A stretch of 64,000 nucleotides of DNA from Methanoregula sp. (GCA_026625165.1 CP112999.1:868001-932000); one strand, 5' to 3'; numbered from the stretch's first letter, positions 55,596-64,000 are shown. Notes: generated from the letters alone by a model not told the origin. Numbers and translations: made by a program.

Positions 55596-56038
55596 TCATC
55601 CGCCGTATCTCCCACTACCTCTGCAACTATGAAAACATCGTGCCCCTTTTTGCATATGCCTGCGCCCTGATTCTTTTTACAGGTATACTACTCCTCCCGA
55701 TCCAGTACAACTCCGCCCAGCTCTATCCAAAGACTATCGACCCGAACAGTCCGCTTGACCCATATGACCGGGGCGGTCCTCCCTTCACTCAGGTTGAGAT
55801 TGGTGCCCAGTATCCCGATTATTCCCCGACTGCGGGTCTGGTAACATCATACCTTACCCCGTTCTCTCTCTTCCTTTCCCAGGTTACTTTACACCTTGGC
55901 ACCACAATCGTTGCCCACCCGGGCGGCATCATCGACGAAATCCTGTATAACACCCGGGGTCTTGACACGGTAGTTGAGGCAACTATCCTCCTCATCGCGT
56001 TCGCTGTCGCATCATACCTGTACAGGAAGGGGTCGTGA
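55592..56038 (+). CDS. ehaF: Eha membrane subunit F (DUF2106-like)
   Basis: 148 residues. An N-terminal helix, a polar outside loop of about 60 residues (YPKTIDPNSPLDPYDRGGPP region), and two helices with a later loop. Fits EhaF. ATGA overlap with ehaG. Confidence 0.72.
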   Translation: MIIRRISHYLCNYENIVPLFAYACALILFTGILLLPIQYNSAQLYPKTIDPNSPLDPYDRGGPPFTQVEIGAQYPDYSPTAGLVTSYLTPFSLFLSQVTLHLGTTIVAHPGGIIDEILYNTRGLDTVVEATILLIAFAVASYLYRKGS

Positions 56039-56643
56039 TGTGGGGGCAGTACAGCTACGGGCTCCTTGTTGTGCTTGCGGGTGGAGTGATCGCCTTCCTT
56101 GCACTTGCAACTGAAGGGGATGACCTGCACAAACTGCTCCTGATCGACCTTGTTGAAATCACCTCGCTCGCTGTAATCGCGCTCCTTGGGACTGACCTTG
56201 CAGAAGCACTCATCCTGCCGGGTCTTACTGTCGGGATCGCAGAACTGCTGGCGCTTTCACAGATCTACTGTACCAAGGAGCGGATCGGAGCAAATCCGGT
56301 ACAGGGGCTCAATATTGAAGTGATTGCAAAGGCGGACGCACCTCTCATCATCTCGATCATCCTTGTAGTATACGGGCTCATCCTGTCCGGTTTCACCGGT
56401 GGTGGTGTTGCGGGGCTCGGGCTTGTCTTCTTCTTCATGTCCAGAGGCTACAAAGAAGATCTCAATATGCTTGAGATGGCAAGCGGGATCTCGTGGGCAG
56501 TCTGGATCTTTGCATTTTTTGTCTTTATGTTTTTGCCGCAGTACTGGTATGTCGCGCTCATGTGTGCGGCCGTGGGGATCGTGCTCAAGGTGACCGTGAA
56601 GATGTCCCTTGTCGGGACGATGTGGGGGAAGGGCGATGAGTAA
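56035..56643 (+). CDS. ehaG: Eha membrane subunit G (DUF2105-like)
   Basis: 202 residues, about six helices, with acidic residues within helices (DLVEITSLAVIALLGTDLAE) that may take part in ion movement. Fits EhaG. Overlaps ehaF in ATGA and ehaH by 8 bases. Confidence 0.72.
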   Translation: MMWGQYSYGLLVVLAGGVIAFLALATEGDDLHKLLLIDLVEITSLAVIALLGTDLAEALILPGLTVGIAELLALSQIYCTKERIGANPVQGLNIEVIAKADAPLIISIILVVYGLILSGFTGGGVAGLGLVFFFMSRGYKEDLNMLEMASGISWAVWIFAFFVFMFLPQYWYVALMCAAVGIVLKVTVKMSLVGTMWGKGDE

Positions 56644-57292
56644 CCTTGCCGGTATCCCGTACTACATCCTTGAATTCGGCGATGAGCTTGTCTATTTCAC
56701 TCCGTATACGATCACGCTCTTTTTACTCGCGCTCACGTTCACCATTTTTGTTATTGTCAGCAGGCCCGAACAGCAGGTGGATATCGCCTTTGGCGGGGAC
56801 GCATATACGACAAAGGAGATAATGGTAAGCGAGATGCGGTTCCGCAGGTTCATGGCGATTGCCTGCGGGCTGGCTTCCATGGGCGCGATGGTGACCGGGG
56901 ACATCTTCAATTTCACGCTCTTTACCGCGATGGTCGGCATCACCAATGTCGGCATTGTTGCAGCGGTGAAAAGCCCGCATGTCCAGAACGCGGCGTTCCA
57001 GTACGGGCTTGTCGCGCTCACCGCAACGGTCCCGCTTTTCGGTGGCGCAGCGGTCTATGCGGCGGCAACCGGGAGCCTCTCGATGATCGAGCTCGCAAAG
57101 GGAACACTACCGGCGGTGCCGTTTGTCGCAAAGGCATTCCTCGTCCTCGGCGTTATCGGGGAAGGGATGGCACCGTTCTATGCCGCAAAGGCTGAGATGT
57201 TCCGGGCACCGGGGGCCCCTTATGTGATCATGTGCTCGCTGTCATCGCTGCTCATCTTTTTGCGGGTGATTGAGGTCGTGATGCTTGGATGA
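56636..57292 (+). CDS. ehaH: Eha membrane subunit H, antiporter-like
   Basis: 218 residues from the ATG at 56636. About six helices; the central GDIFNFTLFTAMVGITNVGI and VAKAFLVLGVIGEGMAPFYA segments, with a Lys in the membrane, resemble part of NuoL/N-type antiporter subunits, short form. Such subunits carry ions in complex-I-like enzymes. Coupled to ehaG (8 bases) and ehaI (ATGA). Confidence 0.72.
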   Translation: MSNLAGIPYYILEFGDELVYFTPYTITLFLLALTFTIFVIVSRPEQQVDIAFGGDAYTTKEIMVSEMRFRRFMAIACGLASMGAMVTGDIFNFTLFTAMVGITNVGIVAAVKSPHVQNAAFQYGLVALTATVPLFGGAAVYAAATGSLSMIELAKGTLPAVPFVAKAFLVLGVIGEGMAPFYAAKAEMFRAPGAPYVIMCSLSSLLIFLRVIEVVMLG

Positions 57293-57501
57293 GGAACACA
57301 AAAAAGAATACTGTATTCAGGTTCATGGCCACGGGGCTTATTGCGGTAATTCTTGCATTTGCTCTCTATTCTCTCGACCGGATACCGCTCTGGGCATTTG
57401 CCGCAGTACTGGTGCTCGCGTTCCCGCCGCTGGTAATCTCTCTTTTTTTATGGTGGATGGCAGGCAAAGGAAAGGAGGACATCCCTTTTATCGGGTACTG
57501 A
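57289..57501 (+). CDS. ehaI: Eha small membrane subunit I
   Basis: 70 residues, two membrane helices (RFMATGLIAVILAFALYS and ALWAFAA.. region) and a short polar tail ending GKEDIPFIGY. Fits EhaI by size and order. ATGA overlap with ehaH; ehaJ starts one base after the stop. Confidence 0.68.
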   Translation: MRNTKKNTVFRFMATGLIAVILAFALYSLDRIPLWAFAAVLVLAFPPLVISLFLWWMAGKGKEDIPFIGY

Positions 57502-57502
57502 T

Positions 57503-58351
57503 ATGATCGCCGAACTTGTGCTTGCAACGGTCTTTGGCCTGCTCCTCCTTGGCATACACCGCAAGCTCATCGCCCGGATCCAGCGGCGCCCGGGCCCGCC
57601 GGTCTGGCAGGAGATCCTTCACATGCTGAAGTTCTCGTTCAAGAGCACATGGATTCCGGTGACGGCGAGTGCGACACTATTTGCAGGGGTTGTCCTTATC
57701 GCGATTGGGATCTGGACTGCAGCGTTCTTTGTCGTGTTCACGGGCGGGAGCATTCTTGTCGTCTTTGCCATCTATATGCTCCATAAGATCGTGGAGCACG
57801 GGTTCGGGCTCTCGTCCGGCTCCCCGTACGGGAAGTTCGGTGGCGTGAGATCGGTGATATCAGCAGCGTCCGAGATCCCGCTCTTTGTTTCGGTGGCAGC
57901 GATCGCGATCTTTACCAGATCCTTTAACTTAAGTGATATTGTCCTCTACCAGCAGGTTCATGGCCCGCTCCTGTTCCTTGCATTTCCTGCCGCCGTTGCC
58001 ATGTATCTCGTCATACTCTCCAAGATGCCGTCCGGTCCGTTCTCCATTGTGGAATCAAAAGAGCTGGTCAGCGGTTACAAGACAGAGCATTTCGGGGCAT
58101 GGCGGGCTGGTTTAGAGGTCTGCAACGGGCTGAAGACAACGGTCCTGTTTGCCACCTTCCTTTTCGTCTTTATCGGGCAGCTTCCGGTGCTGTGGATGGT
58201 AGCAGGTATGCTGCTCCTTGTGGTCTCACTCTCGTTTGCCTGTGCGCTCACACCCATGCTGTCGCCATTTGATTCAGTCACGGTGCAGTCCATAGTCACA
58301 TGCCTGATGCTCGGGTATGTGGCGGTTCTATATACCGGGGTGATTGCATGA
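57503..58351 (+). CDS. ehaJ: Eha membrane subunit J (NuoH/HycD-like)
   Basis: 282 residues, about eight helices. RIQRRPGPPVWQEILHMLKF near residue 25 matches the conserved RxGP-region of complex I subunit NuoH/ND1 and of group 4 hydrogenase membrane anchors, and LSKMPSGPFSIVESKELVSG with an acidic YKTEHFG stretch matches the EAExE-type loop. It anchors the hydrogenase module and is the link between ferredoxin chemistry and ion flow. Overlaps ehaL by 4 bases. Confidence 0.85.
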   Translation: MIAELVLATVFGLLLLGIHRKLIARIQRRPGPPVWQEILHMLKFSFKSTWIPVTASATLFAGVVLIAIGIWTAAFFVVFTGGSILVVFAIYMLHKIVEHGFGLSSGSPYGKFGGVRSVISAASEIPLFVSVAAIAIFTRSFNLSDIVLYQQVHGPLLFLAFPAAVAMYLVILSKMPSGPFSIVESKELVSGYKTEHFGAWRAGLEVCNGLKTTVLFATFLFVFIGQLPVLWMVAGMLLLVVSLSFACALTPMLSPFDSVTVQSIVTCLMLGYVAVLYTGVIA

Positions 58352-58590
58352 TCCGCGAGGTCATCCTTGCCGGTGGCATTATCTATGTCCTTATCAACGC
58401 TATTCAGGTGATCCAGAGGCCATCGGTTGTAATGGAAGGTGTCCTTGTCGGGTTTACCCTCTCGTTTGCCACTGCATTCTACCTGACGCGGCGGGAACAC
58501 GAACTCCACATAGCGGAAGCAGCCGCACTCTGGGCTGCCGTCCTTCTTTTTGCGGTCTATGGTTTCCTGAAAATGGGGGGTGTGATATGA
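58348..58590 (+). CDS. ehaL: Eha membrane subunit L (DUF2104-like)
   Basis: 80 residues from the ATG at 58348, three short helices with TRREHELHIAEAAALWAAVL in the second half. Fits EhaL. No gene for EhaK is present between J and L. ATGA overlaps on both sides. Confidence 0.7.
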   Translation: MIREVILAGGIIYVLINAIQVIQRPSVVMEGVLVGFTLSFATAFYLTRREHELHIAEAAALWAAVLLFAVYGFLKMGGVI

Positions 58591-58973
58591 CCCGGTGGCT
58601 CCATGAACAGGATCTTGTTGCACAGAAATACCGCATTCTTATCGCACAGCAGCATGACCACCTTGTCCATACAGTTGCATCCGATCTCGGTATCAGCGTG
58701 CAGGAACTCAGGAAATACCTGATTGAACATATCGACATGATCCTTTTAGAGAACCTTCCTGCCCGCTATGAAGCTGCAAGAGCCGCCGATGAAGGTGATC
58801 CCGTTGCACAGGGGCTGAACCGGCGCATCCTTTCAACCGGCATCCCGCTCGTTCCCAAACACCGGATGGATGAAATTTTCCAATTAACAAAAGAACGCAT
58901 TGAAACGGGCAGTCCCGTTTCCGACGCAGTTGCCGCAGGAAAGGCAATGATCCGCGAGGTGATCCGGGAATGA
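58587..58973 (+). CDS. ehaM: Eha soluble subunit M (DUF1959)
   Basis: 128 residues, no membrane helix, mostly helical: QHDHLVHTVASDLGISVQEL and then IDMILLENLPARYEAARAAD. DUF1959 proteins match EhaM by place and size; their role in the complex is not known. ATGA overlap with ehaN. Confidence 0.78.
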   Translation: MTRWLHEQDLVAQKYRILIAQQHDHLVHTVASDLGISVQELRKYLIEHIDMILLENLPARYEAARAADEGDPVAQGLNRRILSTGIPLVPKHRMDEIFQLTKERIETGSPVSDAVAAGKAMIREVIRE

Positions 58974-59425
58974 ACCTCCTCCAGCGCATTAAGGATCTTG
59001 TCCGTTCACGTTCCATCCATGTCAGTTATGTCGATGTGGGATCCTGCAACGGCTGCGATATCGAGGTGCTGGCATGCCTTGCACCGCGCTATGATATCGA
59101 GCAGTACGGTATCTATGTCCATAACAACCCACGGGAAGCCGACGTGCTACTCGTAGTAGGGGCATTTACCCCGGGCTGGGAGGAGAAACTCGGGAGCGTG
59201 TGGGACAAGATCCCGGAGCCGAAGGCTGCAATTGCGATCGGCAACTGCCCGATCTCCGGGTGCGTCTTTGGCCGGAGGGGGTCGTATGTCGATCCTCCGG
59301 TGAGCAAACATATTCCCATTGCTGCGGAAGTGCCTGGCTGTCCGCCTCGGCCAACCGAGATCCTTGCTGCAATCCTTTCCCTCCGCGACACGGTCTTTAA
59401 AGGCTGGGAGGCGAGGCAGAGATGA
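58970..59425 (+). CDS. ehaN: Eha [NiFe]-hydrogenase small subunit N
   Basis: 151 residues. The proximal [4Fe-4S] cluster ligands are visible in SCNGCDIEVL (two Cys), GNCPISGCVF (one or both) and the C-terminal VPGCPPRP. This is the short NuoB/EchC form of the small subunit without further clusters. It passes electrons from EhaO's Ni-Fe site to ferredoxin subunits. ATGA overlap with ehaO. Confidence 0.9.
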   Translation: MNLLQRIKDLVRSRSIHVSYVDVGSCNGCDIEVLACLAPRYDIEQYGIYVHNNPREADVLLVVGAFTPGWEEKLGSVWDKIPEPKAAIAIGNCPISGCVFGRRGSYVDPPVSKHIPIAAEVPGCPPRPTEILAAILSLRDTVFKGWEARQR

Positions 59426-60507
59426 AGCGGACAGTCGATGTCAACATTCCCCTTGGGCCCATCCATCCCTGTTTCAAGGAACCGGCGCGGTTGAAGTGTG
59501 AGACAAGGGGCGAGCGGGTGATTGGAGCAGAGGTCGAGCTCGGGTATATGAAAAAAGGGATCGAGCGGATCATGAAGGGGAGACCATGGCAGGAAGTGAT
59601 GTTCCTTGCCGAGCGGGTCTGCGGAATCTGCTCGGTGATCCATAACATGGTCTTTATTGAAGCAGTCGAGAGGATCAGCGGCATCGATGTCCCTCCCCGT
59701 GCAGCTTACCTCCGGGTCATTGCAAACGAACTCGACCGGATGCAGAGCCATATGCTGGCGAACTTTTCTTACTGCTACACGATCGAGCATGAAACGCTGG
59801 CCATGTACCTTCTGGACATACGGGAGCAGGTAATGGACGAACTCGAGCGCCTGACAGGTGCCCGGGTCACCTGCGCATATATTGTGCCCGGGGGGGTCCG
59901 GTGCGACATCAGCAAGGAAGATATCGTCACGCTGTCTGCCTCGCTTGACAAAATTGAAGACGACCTCCACCGGTATGCAAAGATGTTTGAGACCGGCCCG
60001 ATGATTGCCCTGCGGAGCAGAGGGATCGGGATCCTTACAAAGGAGGCAGCCCAGGAGGCACATGCGGTCGGGCCGACGGCCCGGGCAAGCGGGATCGCCG
60101 CGGACAGGCGGACTGAGCACCCGACGTACCAGAAACTTGGTTTCGTGCCGGTCGTACGGTATGACTGTGACAATTATGCACGGATTATGGTCAGGTTCGA
60201 TGAACTGTCTGCAAGCATCGGACTTATCCGCCAATGTCTCGCAGGACTAAAGCCCGGAATAATCCGGGGCGGTGGGAAATGTACAGCAGGGGAAATACGG
60301 TACAGCGGTGAAGCGCCAAGAGGAGAACTCACGTACATCATCACCACTGATGATTTCGGCAGGATACAGGAAATTCAGATCCAGACCCCCTCCATCATGA
60401 ACGTTGAGGCATGCTGCCATTATATGATCATCGGCGTTGATTCAATAGCAGATGTGACTTCGACGTTTGTCTCTGCAGATCCCTGTATCGCCTGCACGGA
60501 GCGCTAG
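59422..60507 (+). CDS. ehaO: Eha [NiFe]-hydrogenase large subunit O
   Basis: 361 residues. Both Ni-binding pairs are intact: RVCGICSVIHN near residue 60, and DPCIACTER at the very C-terminus (Cys-x-x-Cys, followed by only four further residues). No long C-terminal tail beyond this motif is present, so a maturation protease of the usual kind may not be needed. Arg and His residues around the first motif match group 4 enzymes. It oxidises H2 to reduce ferredoxin, driven by ion gradient. ehaP follows after one base. Confidence 0.92.
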   Translation: MKRTVDVNIPLGPIHPCFKEPARLKCETRGERVIGAEVELGYMKKGIERIMKGRPWQEVMFLAERVCGICSVIHNMVFIEAVERISGIDVPPRAAYLRVIANELDRMQSHMLANFSYCYTIEHETLAMYLLDIREQVMDELERLTGARVTCAYIVPGGVRCDISKEDIVTLSASLDKIEDDLHRYAKMFETGPMIALRSRGIGILTKEAAQEAHAVGPTARASGIAADRRTEHPTYQKLGFVPVVRYDCDNYARIMVRFDELSASIGLIRQCLAGLKPGIIRGGGKCTAGEIRYSGEAPRGELTYIITTDDFGRIQEIQIQTPSIMNVEACCHYMIIGVDSIADVTSTFVSADPCIACTER

Positions 60508-60508
60508 C

Positions 60509-61144
60509 ATGGCAGCATCAGTATTCTGGTATCTCCGGGAGTTCGCGCGGCTGGAGTGGATAAAAAAATTCCTTTTTGCAAAGACCGTCTCCCTGGCAAC
60601 CCCGGCGCACTTCCGGGGGTTCCCGGAACCAACGGGAAAGGCATGCCAGCACGCGCTCTATTGTATGATGGTATGTCCTGCACCCGGCGCGATCGAAGTC
60701 GTCCATAAGGATGACGGCTGGGTCCCGAGGATCAATCACGGCCACTGTATAAGGTGCGGGCTGTGTGTTGAAGCATGCCCTAATGGCGTGCTGCGGAGCG
60801 GGAGGGTGCTGGAGACGATGTTGGATCAGGGGACTTCACTTGTGTTCTCGTTCCGGATTGCCATTGATAATGACCGGTGCATGGGTTGCGGGAACTGTTG
60901 CACTGCATGTCCGGTCAACAAGCTCATCGATGCGCAGATGGGTTCCGGGGGTCACTCCTCAAACGATGAGGTCATTATGCGGGTACAGGGCGGTGAAGTG
61001 CTGGTCCTCCATGAGGAAAAGTGCACGGGCTGCAAGACCTGCGAACAGAGCTGCCCCAACGATGCAATCCGGATCGCCCGCATCCTTGAGGCAACACAAC
61101 AGCTTATTCCGGTCTCCCCGGTCAAAACGGAGGACGGGCAATGA
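60509..61144 (+). CDS. ehaP: Eha polyferredoxin-like subunit P
   Basis: 211 residues from the ATG at 60509. At least three [4Fe-4S] motifs: CIRCGLCVEACPNG, CMGCGNCCTACPVN and CTGCKTCEQSCPND, plus an atypical early CQHALYCMMVCPAPG. It relays electrons between EhaN and soluble ferredoxins or enzymes. The stop overlaps fwdD in ATGA, the junction that joins the hydrogenase to formylmethanofuran dehydrogenase. Confidence 0.85.
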   Translation: MAASVFWYLREFARLEWIKKFLFAKTVSLATPAHFRGFPEPTGKACQHALYCMMVCPAPGAIEVVHKDDGWVPRINHGHCIRCGLCVEACPNGVLRSGRVLETMLDQGTSLVFSFRIAIDNDRCMGCGNCCTACPVNKLIDAQMGSGGHSSNDEVIMRVQGGEVLVLHEEKCTGCKTCEQSCPNDAIRIARILEATQQLIPVSPVKTEDGQ

Positions 61145-61530
61145 AGTTTCTCATGAACACCGGACGAACCGTACCTCAGGGTGAATCGGTGGAACGAAAA
61201 GACAGCCCCGAATATGAAAAGGCGACATCGGTCTGCATGATCCACCCGGTGGATATGATGGTCCTTGGCATCGAAGATGGCGCCCGGGTATGTGTGAAAA
61301 ACAAATCCGGTGAAGTGGTGCTTGTGGCTGTCTCGTCTGAAGCCATTGAACAGGGCACGATCTTTGTCCCGCTTGGGCCATACGCCAACCATATCATAGA
61401 TAGTGAGACGCACTGCACCGGCATGCCGGATTTCAAATCGATGACTGTCGACATTGAACCCGGCGACACACCGGTAATGACGGTGTCTGAGCTCATCGAA
61501 AAACTCGGCGGGGTGCGGTATGCTCATTAA
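61141..61530 (+). CDS. fwdD: Formylmethanofuran dehydrogenase subunit D (molybdopterin-dinucleotide binding)
   Basis: 129 residues of a double-psi beta-barrel: MIHPVDMMVLGIEDGARVCV and IFVPLGPYANHIIDS are the conserved parts of FwdD/FmdD, which closes over the molybdopterin cofactor of subunit B. Whether the metal is tungsten (fwd) or molybdenum (fmd) cannot be told. Overlaps ehaP in ATGA and fwdB by 11 bases. Confidence 0.9.
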   Translation: MKFLMNTGRTVPQGESVERKDSPEYEKATSVCMIHPVDMMVLGIEDGARVCVKNKSGEVVLVAVSSEAIEQGTIFVPLGPYANHIIDSETHCTGMPDFKSMTVDIEPGDTPVMTVSELIEKLGGVRYAH

Positions 61531-62809
61531 AGATGTGGTCTGCCCATTCTGCGGTTGCCTCTGTGATGACCTCGATGTCGAAGTGGAGGGTGACAGGATA
61601 ATACGGGTCGACAATGCCTGTACGCTCGGCTCAAGTACCATGGTCGGAGACCACCGGCTGAAAAATCCGATCCGGCGGAATGGAACCCGCTGGGAAGACA
61701 CGACGTATGATGCAGCGATTGAAGAAGCAGCGCAGATCCTGCTCGATGCCGACCGGCCGGTCCTCTATGGGTGGAGCAGCACGCATGGAGAGGCGCAGAG
61801 TCTTGGTGTGCACCTTGCAGAATTGATCGGCGGTGTTATCGACAGCACAACCTCGGTCTGCCACGGCCCGTCAATCCTTGCGATACAGGAAGTGGGGCAT
61901 CCTGGCTGCACTCTCGGGCAGGTGAAAAACCGGGCTGATCTTATCATCTACTGGGCATCCAACCCTATCGACGCCCACCCGCGCCACATGAGCCGGTACA
62001 CGACCTATGCGACCGGTTTCTTTGTACAGGATGCACAGCATGACCGCAAAGTGATTGTCGTTGACACGCGCCGCACCCAGTCAGCAGATGTTGCAGATGA
62101 GTTTCTCAAAATAAAGCCGGGCGGGGATTATGCAGTCCTTTTGGCCCTCAGGGCAATTGTCCGGGGGCGGGCGGATGTCGTACCGGCAGAGGTTGCAGGT
62201 GTTTCCCGCGTACAACTGATCCGGGTTGCAGAAATGTGCAAAGCCGCAAAGTTCGGCGCAATCTTCTTTGGCCTCGGTCTTACCATGACAGCGGGCAAGA
62301 ACAAGAATGTGCGCAATGCGATCGAACTTACCGACGAACTGAACCGCCATACCAAGTTCATCATCAGCCCTATGCGGGGGCACTGGAACGTGTACGGCAG
62401 TAACGAAGTCTTTACCTGGATGACCGGATACCCGTACGCAATCGATTTTTCCCGCGGGATTGCATTTTACAACCCCGGCGAGACTACCGTCATCGATATC
62501 CTGAGCCGGGGCGAATGCGACGCCTGCCTTGTAGTAGCAAGCGATCCTGCCGCACATTTTCCCCGCTCCTGTGTTGAACATCTCGCAAAGATCCCGGTTA
62601 TCCAGATCGACCCCCATCCCAATGCAACGACCCATATCTGCAGGCTCCAGATCCCGGGATCGGTTGCAGGCATTGATGCAGCTGGAACCGCGTACCGGAT
62701 GGACGGGGTTCCGATACGGATGAAGTCCATCATCAACACAGGCATCCCGAACGATACCGAGATTCTCCAGAAACTGTACAACCGCGTCCGGGAGGCAAGG
62801 GGGGAATGA
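61520..62809 (+). CDS. fwdB: Formylmethanofuran dehydrogenase subunit B (catalytic)
   Basis: 429 residues. The N-terminal CPFCGCLCDD with a later Cys in DNACTLG binds a [4Fe-4S] cluster. The Mo/W ligand is Cys in STTSVCHGPSI (about residue 115); in some methanogens this position is selenocysteine, but here it is a Cys (TGC). It reduces CO2 to formate with ferredoxin electrons; subunit A then joins formate to methanofuran. Overlaps fwdA in ATGA. Confidence 0.93.
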   Translation: MLIKDVVCPFCGCLCDDLDVEVEGDRIIRVDNACTLGSSTMVGDHRLKNPIRRNGTRWEDTTYDAAIEEAAQILLDADRPVLYGWSSTHGEAQSLGVHLAELIGGVIDSTTSVCHGPSILAIQEVGHPGCTLGQVKNRADLIIYWASNPIDAHPRHMSRYTTYATGFFVQDAQHDRKVIVVDTRRTQSADVADEFLKIKPGGDYAVLLALRAIVRGRADVVPAEVAGVSRVQLIRVAEMCKAAKFGAIFFGLGLTMTAGKNKNVRNAIELTDELNRHTKFIISPMRGHWNVYGSNEVFTWMTGYPYAIDFSRGIAFYNPGETTVIDILSRGECDACLVVASDPAAHFPRSCVEHLAKIPVIQIDPHPNATTHICRLQIPGSVAGIDAAGTAYRMDGVPIRMKSIINTGIPNDTEILQKLYNRVREARGE

Positions 62810-64000
62810 CCGAACTGATCATTAAAAATGCATGTGTCTTTGACCCGATGCAAAACATCCACGGCGATATCATGGACATTGCCATCCGTGACGGGCGGGT
62901 TGTAGAATCGGTCCGGAACAGTGCTGATGTGATCGATGCAGAAGGTTTTCTCACCCTGCCCGGGGGGATCGATTCGCACTCCCATGTCTGCGGCACCAAG
63001 GTGAACTTTGGCAGGTACATGAGCCCGGAGGATATGCGGGCGGGGAGGACGGCCCGGCGTGGGAAGATGCATGTCACCTCCGGCTATTATGTCCCCACCA
63101 CGTACGGGAACAGCTACCGGTACAGCGCAATGGGGTATACCACCGTCCTTGAAGGGGCGATGGCGCCGCTTGAGGCACGGCACACCCATGAGGAATTTAC
63201 CGCGACACCTCACCAGGACATGCTCGCAAACACGCTCTTTGACGGGAACTGGTCGATCATGGAGGCGGTGGCAAAAAAGGATGAACAACGGGCGGCTGCG
63301 ATCGTTGCATGGACGCTTGCTGCAGTGAAGGGATTTGCCATCAAGCTGACAAACCCGGGTGGAACAGAAGCATGGGGGTGGGGTGAAGACATCACGGGTA
63401 TCCGTGATACCGTACCTAACTTCAACGTGACTCCGGCAGATATTATCACAACGATGATGAAGGCAAATGAACTCCTCCGACTTCCTCACTCGGTCCACAT
63501 TCACTGCAACAATCTTGGAAGGCCCGGGAATTTCCGGACCACGCTGGAAACGTTTGATCTTGTCCCGGATCTTAACCCGAACCGACAGACCCTGTATGCA
63601 ACTCATGTACAGTTCCATGCATATGGCGGGACGACGTGGAGGGATATCAACTCAAAAGCCTCAGAGATTGCACAGGCGGTGAACGCAAAACCGCAGATTG
63701 TCATGGACATGGGACAGATCATGTTTGGCAGGACGATGACCATGACCGCTGACGGGCCGATGGAGTTCAACCTCCACTGCCTGCACCATAACAAATGGAG
63801 CAACCATGACGTGGAGCTGGAGACCGGCTCCGGCATTATTCCGGTACTCTACTCAAAAAAGAGCCTTGTGAACTGCGTGATGTGGGCGATCGGGCTTGAA
63901 CTCGCGCTTTTTACCAAAAACCCGTACCAGTGCCTGCTCGCCACCGACAATCCGAACGGAGCCCCGTTTGTCAAATACCCCGAGATTATCGGCCTGCTGA
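62806..64000 (+). CDS. fwdA: Formylmethanofuran dehydrogenase subunit A (3' end outside window)
   Basis: 398 codons visible of a family length of about 570. Amidohydrolase fold: GGIDSHSHVCG holds the first two His metal ligands, a Lys in FAIKLTNPGG is the probable carboxylated bridge, and HIHCNNLGRPGN and YATHVQFHAYGG supply further His residues. It condenses formate from subunit B with methanofuran at a dinuclear metal site. ATGA overlap with fwdB shows it is in the same transcript. Confidence 0.93.
   Translation, partial: MTELIIKNACVFDPMQNIHGDIMDIAIRDGRVVESVRNSADVIDAEGFLTLPGGIDSHSHVCGTKVNFGRYMSPEDMRAGRTARRGKMHVTSGYYVPTTYGNSYRYSAMGYTTVLEGAMAPLEARHTHEEFTATPHQDMLANTLFDGNWSIMEAVAKKDEQRAAAIVAWTLAAVKGFAIKLTNPGGTEAWGWGEDITGIRDTVPNFNVTPADIITTMMKANELLRLPHSVHIHCNNLGRPGNFRTTLETFDLVPDLNPNRQTLYATHVQFHAYGGTTWRDINSKASEIAQAVNAKPQIVMDMGQIMFGRTMTMTADGPMEFNLHCLHHNKWSNHDVELETGSGIIPVLYSKKSLVNCVMWAIGLELALFTKNPYQCLLATDNPNGAPFVKYPEIIGLL

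Noticed and set aside
61860-61870. Selenocysteine at the Mo/W ligand of FwdB
   Set aside because: The codon is TGC (Cys), not TGA, so the cysteine form is encoded.

Overview
The window reads as a chromosomal segment of a hydrogenotrophic methanogenic archaeon, most likely of the order Methanomicrobiales (inferred, Methanoregula-like). The markers are an Eha-type energy-converting [NiFe]-hydrogenase operon running into formylmethanofuran dehydrogenase genes, an archaeal lipid reductase, Hef helicase/nuclease, a degenerate DUF3821 surface-protein gene, a TiaS-like methanogen marker protein, archaeal GGTGATC/GGAGG ribosome-binding sites and a tRNA-Leu without an encoded CCA. Most of the DNA is moderately GC-rich and gene-dense; the stretch at about 41.2-43.1 kb is clearly AT-rich.

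Layout. 1-12.5 kb: a secreted protein-tyrosine-phosphatase-like gene cut by the window edge, an intergenic hairpin array, an HdeD-like membrane protein and a geranylgeranyl reductase, then two complete but different ECF-type nickel/cobalt transporters (cbiM-cbiO-cbiQ with a DtxR-type regulator, and cbiM-PDGLE-cbiO-cbiQ). Between them lies an odd overlapping gene pair: a secreted M64-like metallopeptidase and a membrane-anchored receiver-domain protein. 12.7-17.9 kb: gyrB and gyrA (both with TTG starts) and a YjbQ protein. 17.9-20.7 kb: a three-gene overlapping operon for a divergent PolB2-type polymerase, a small helical protein and a RecA-fold-like protein without a P-loop. 21-32.7 kb: signalling, redox and transport genes (histidine kinase, DUF2148 and aldo/keto reductase Fe-S proteins, MarR-ABC exporter, MscS, CheY-like receiver). 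32.7-40.4 kb: hef-glyS, a two-HTH protein, an MBL-fold protein, a zinc-ribbon ORF without a normal start and a LigB-type dioxygenase.

40.4-44.3 kb is an accessory patch: a decayed DUF3821 gene, an AT-rich lipoprotein, a small PD-(D/E)XK-like protein, a protein with internal repeats, and a 1-kb insertion sequence whose transposase ribosome-binding site lies in a perfect hairpin. 44.3-54.1 kb returns to core genes (ACT domain, homoserine dehydrogenase, TiaS-like protein, amidotransferase, NapH-like ferredoxin, cupin, TPR protein, tRNA-Leu, AI-2E-family permease, TrkH).

54.3-64 kb is one tightly overlapping array of at least 17 genes: ehaB-C-D-E-F-G-H-I-J-L-M-N-O-P followed without a break by fwd/fmd D, B and A (A is cut by the window end). 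The arrangement implies that ion-gradient-driven reduction of ferredoxin by Eha is expressed together with the first, ferredoxin-dependent step of CO2 reduction. The nickel importers upstream would feed the [NiFe] enzymes. No CRISPR array, rRNA or prophage was seen.
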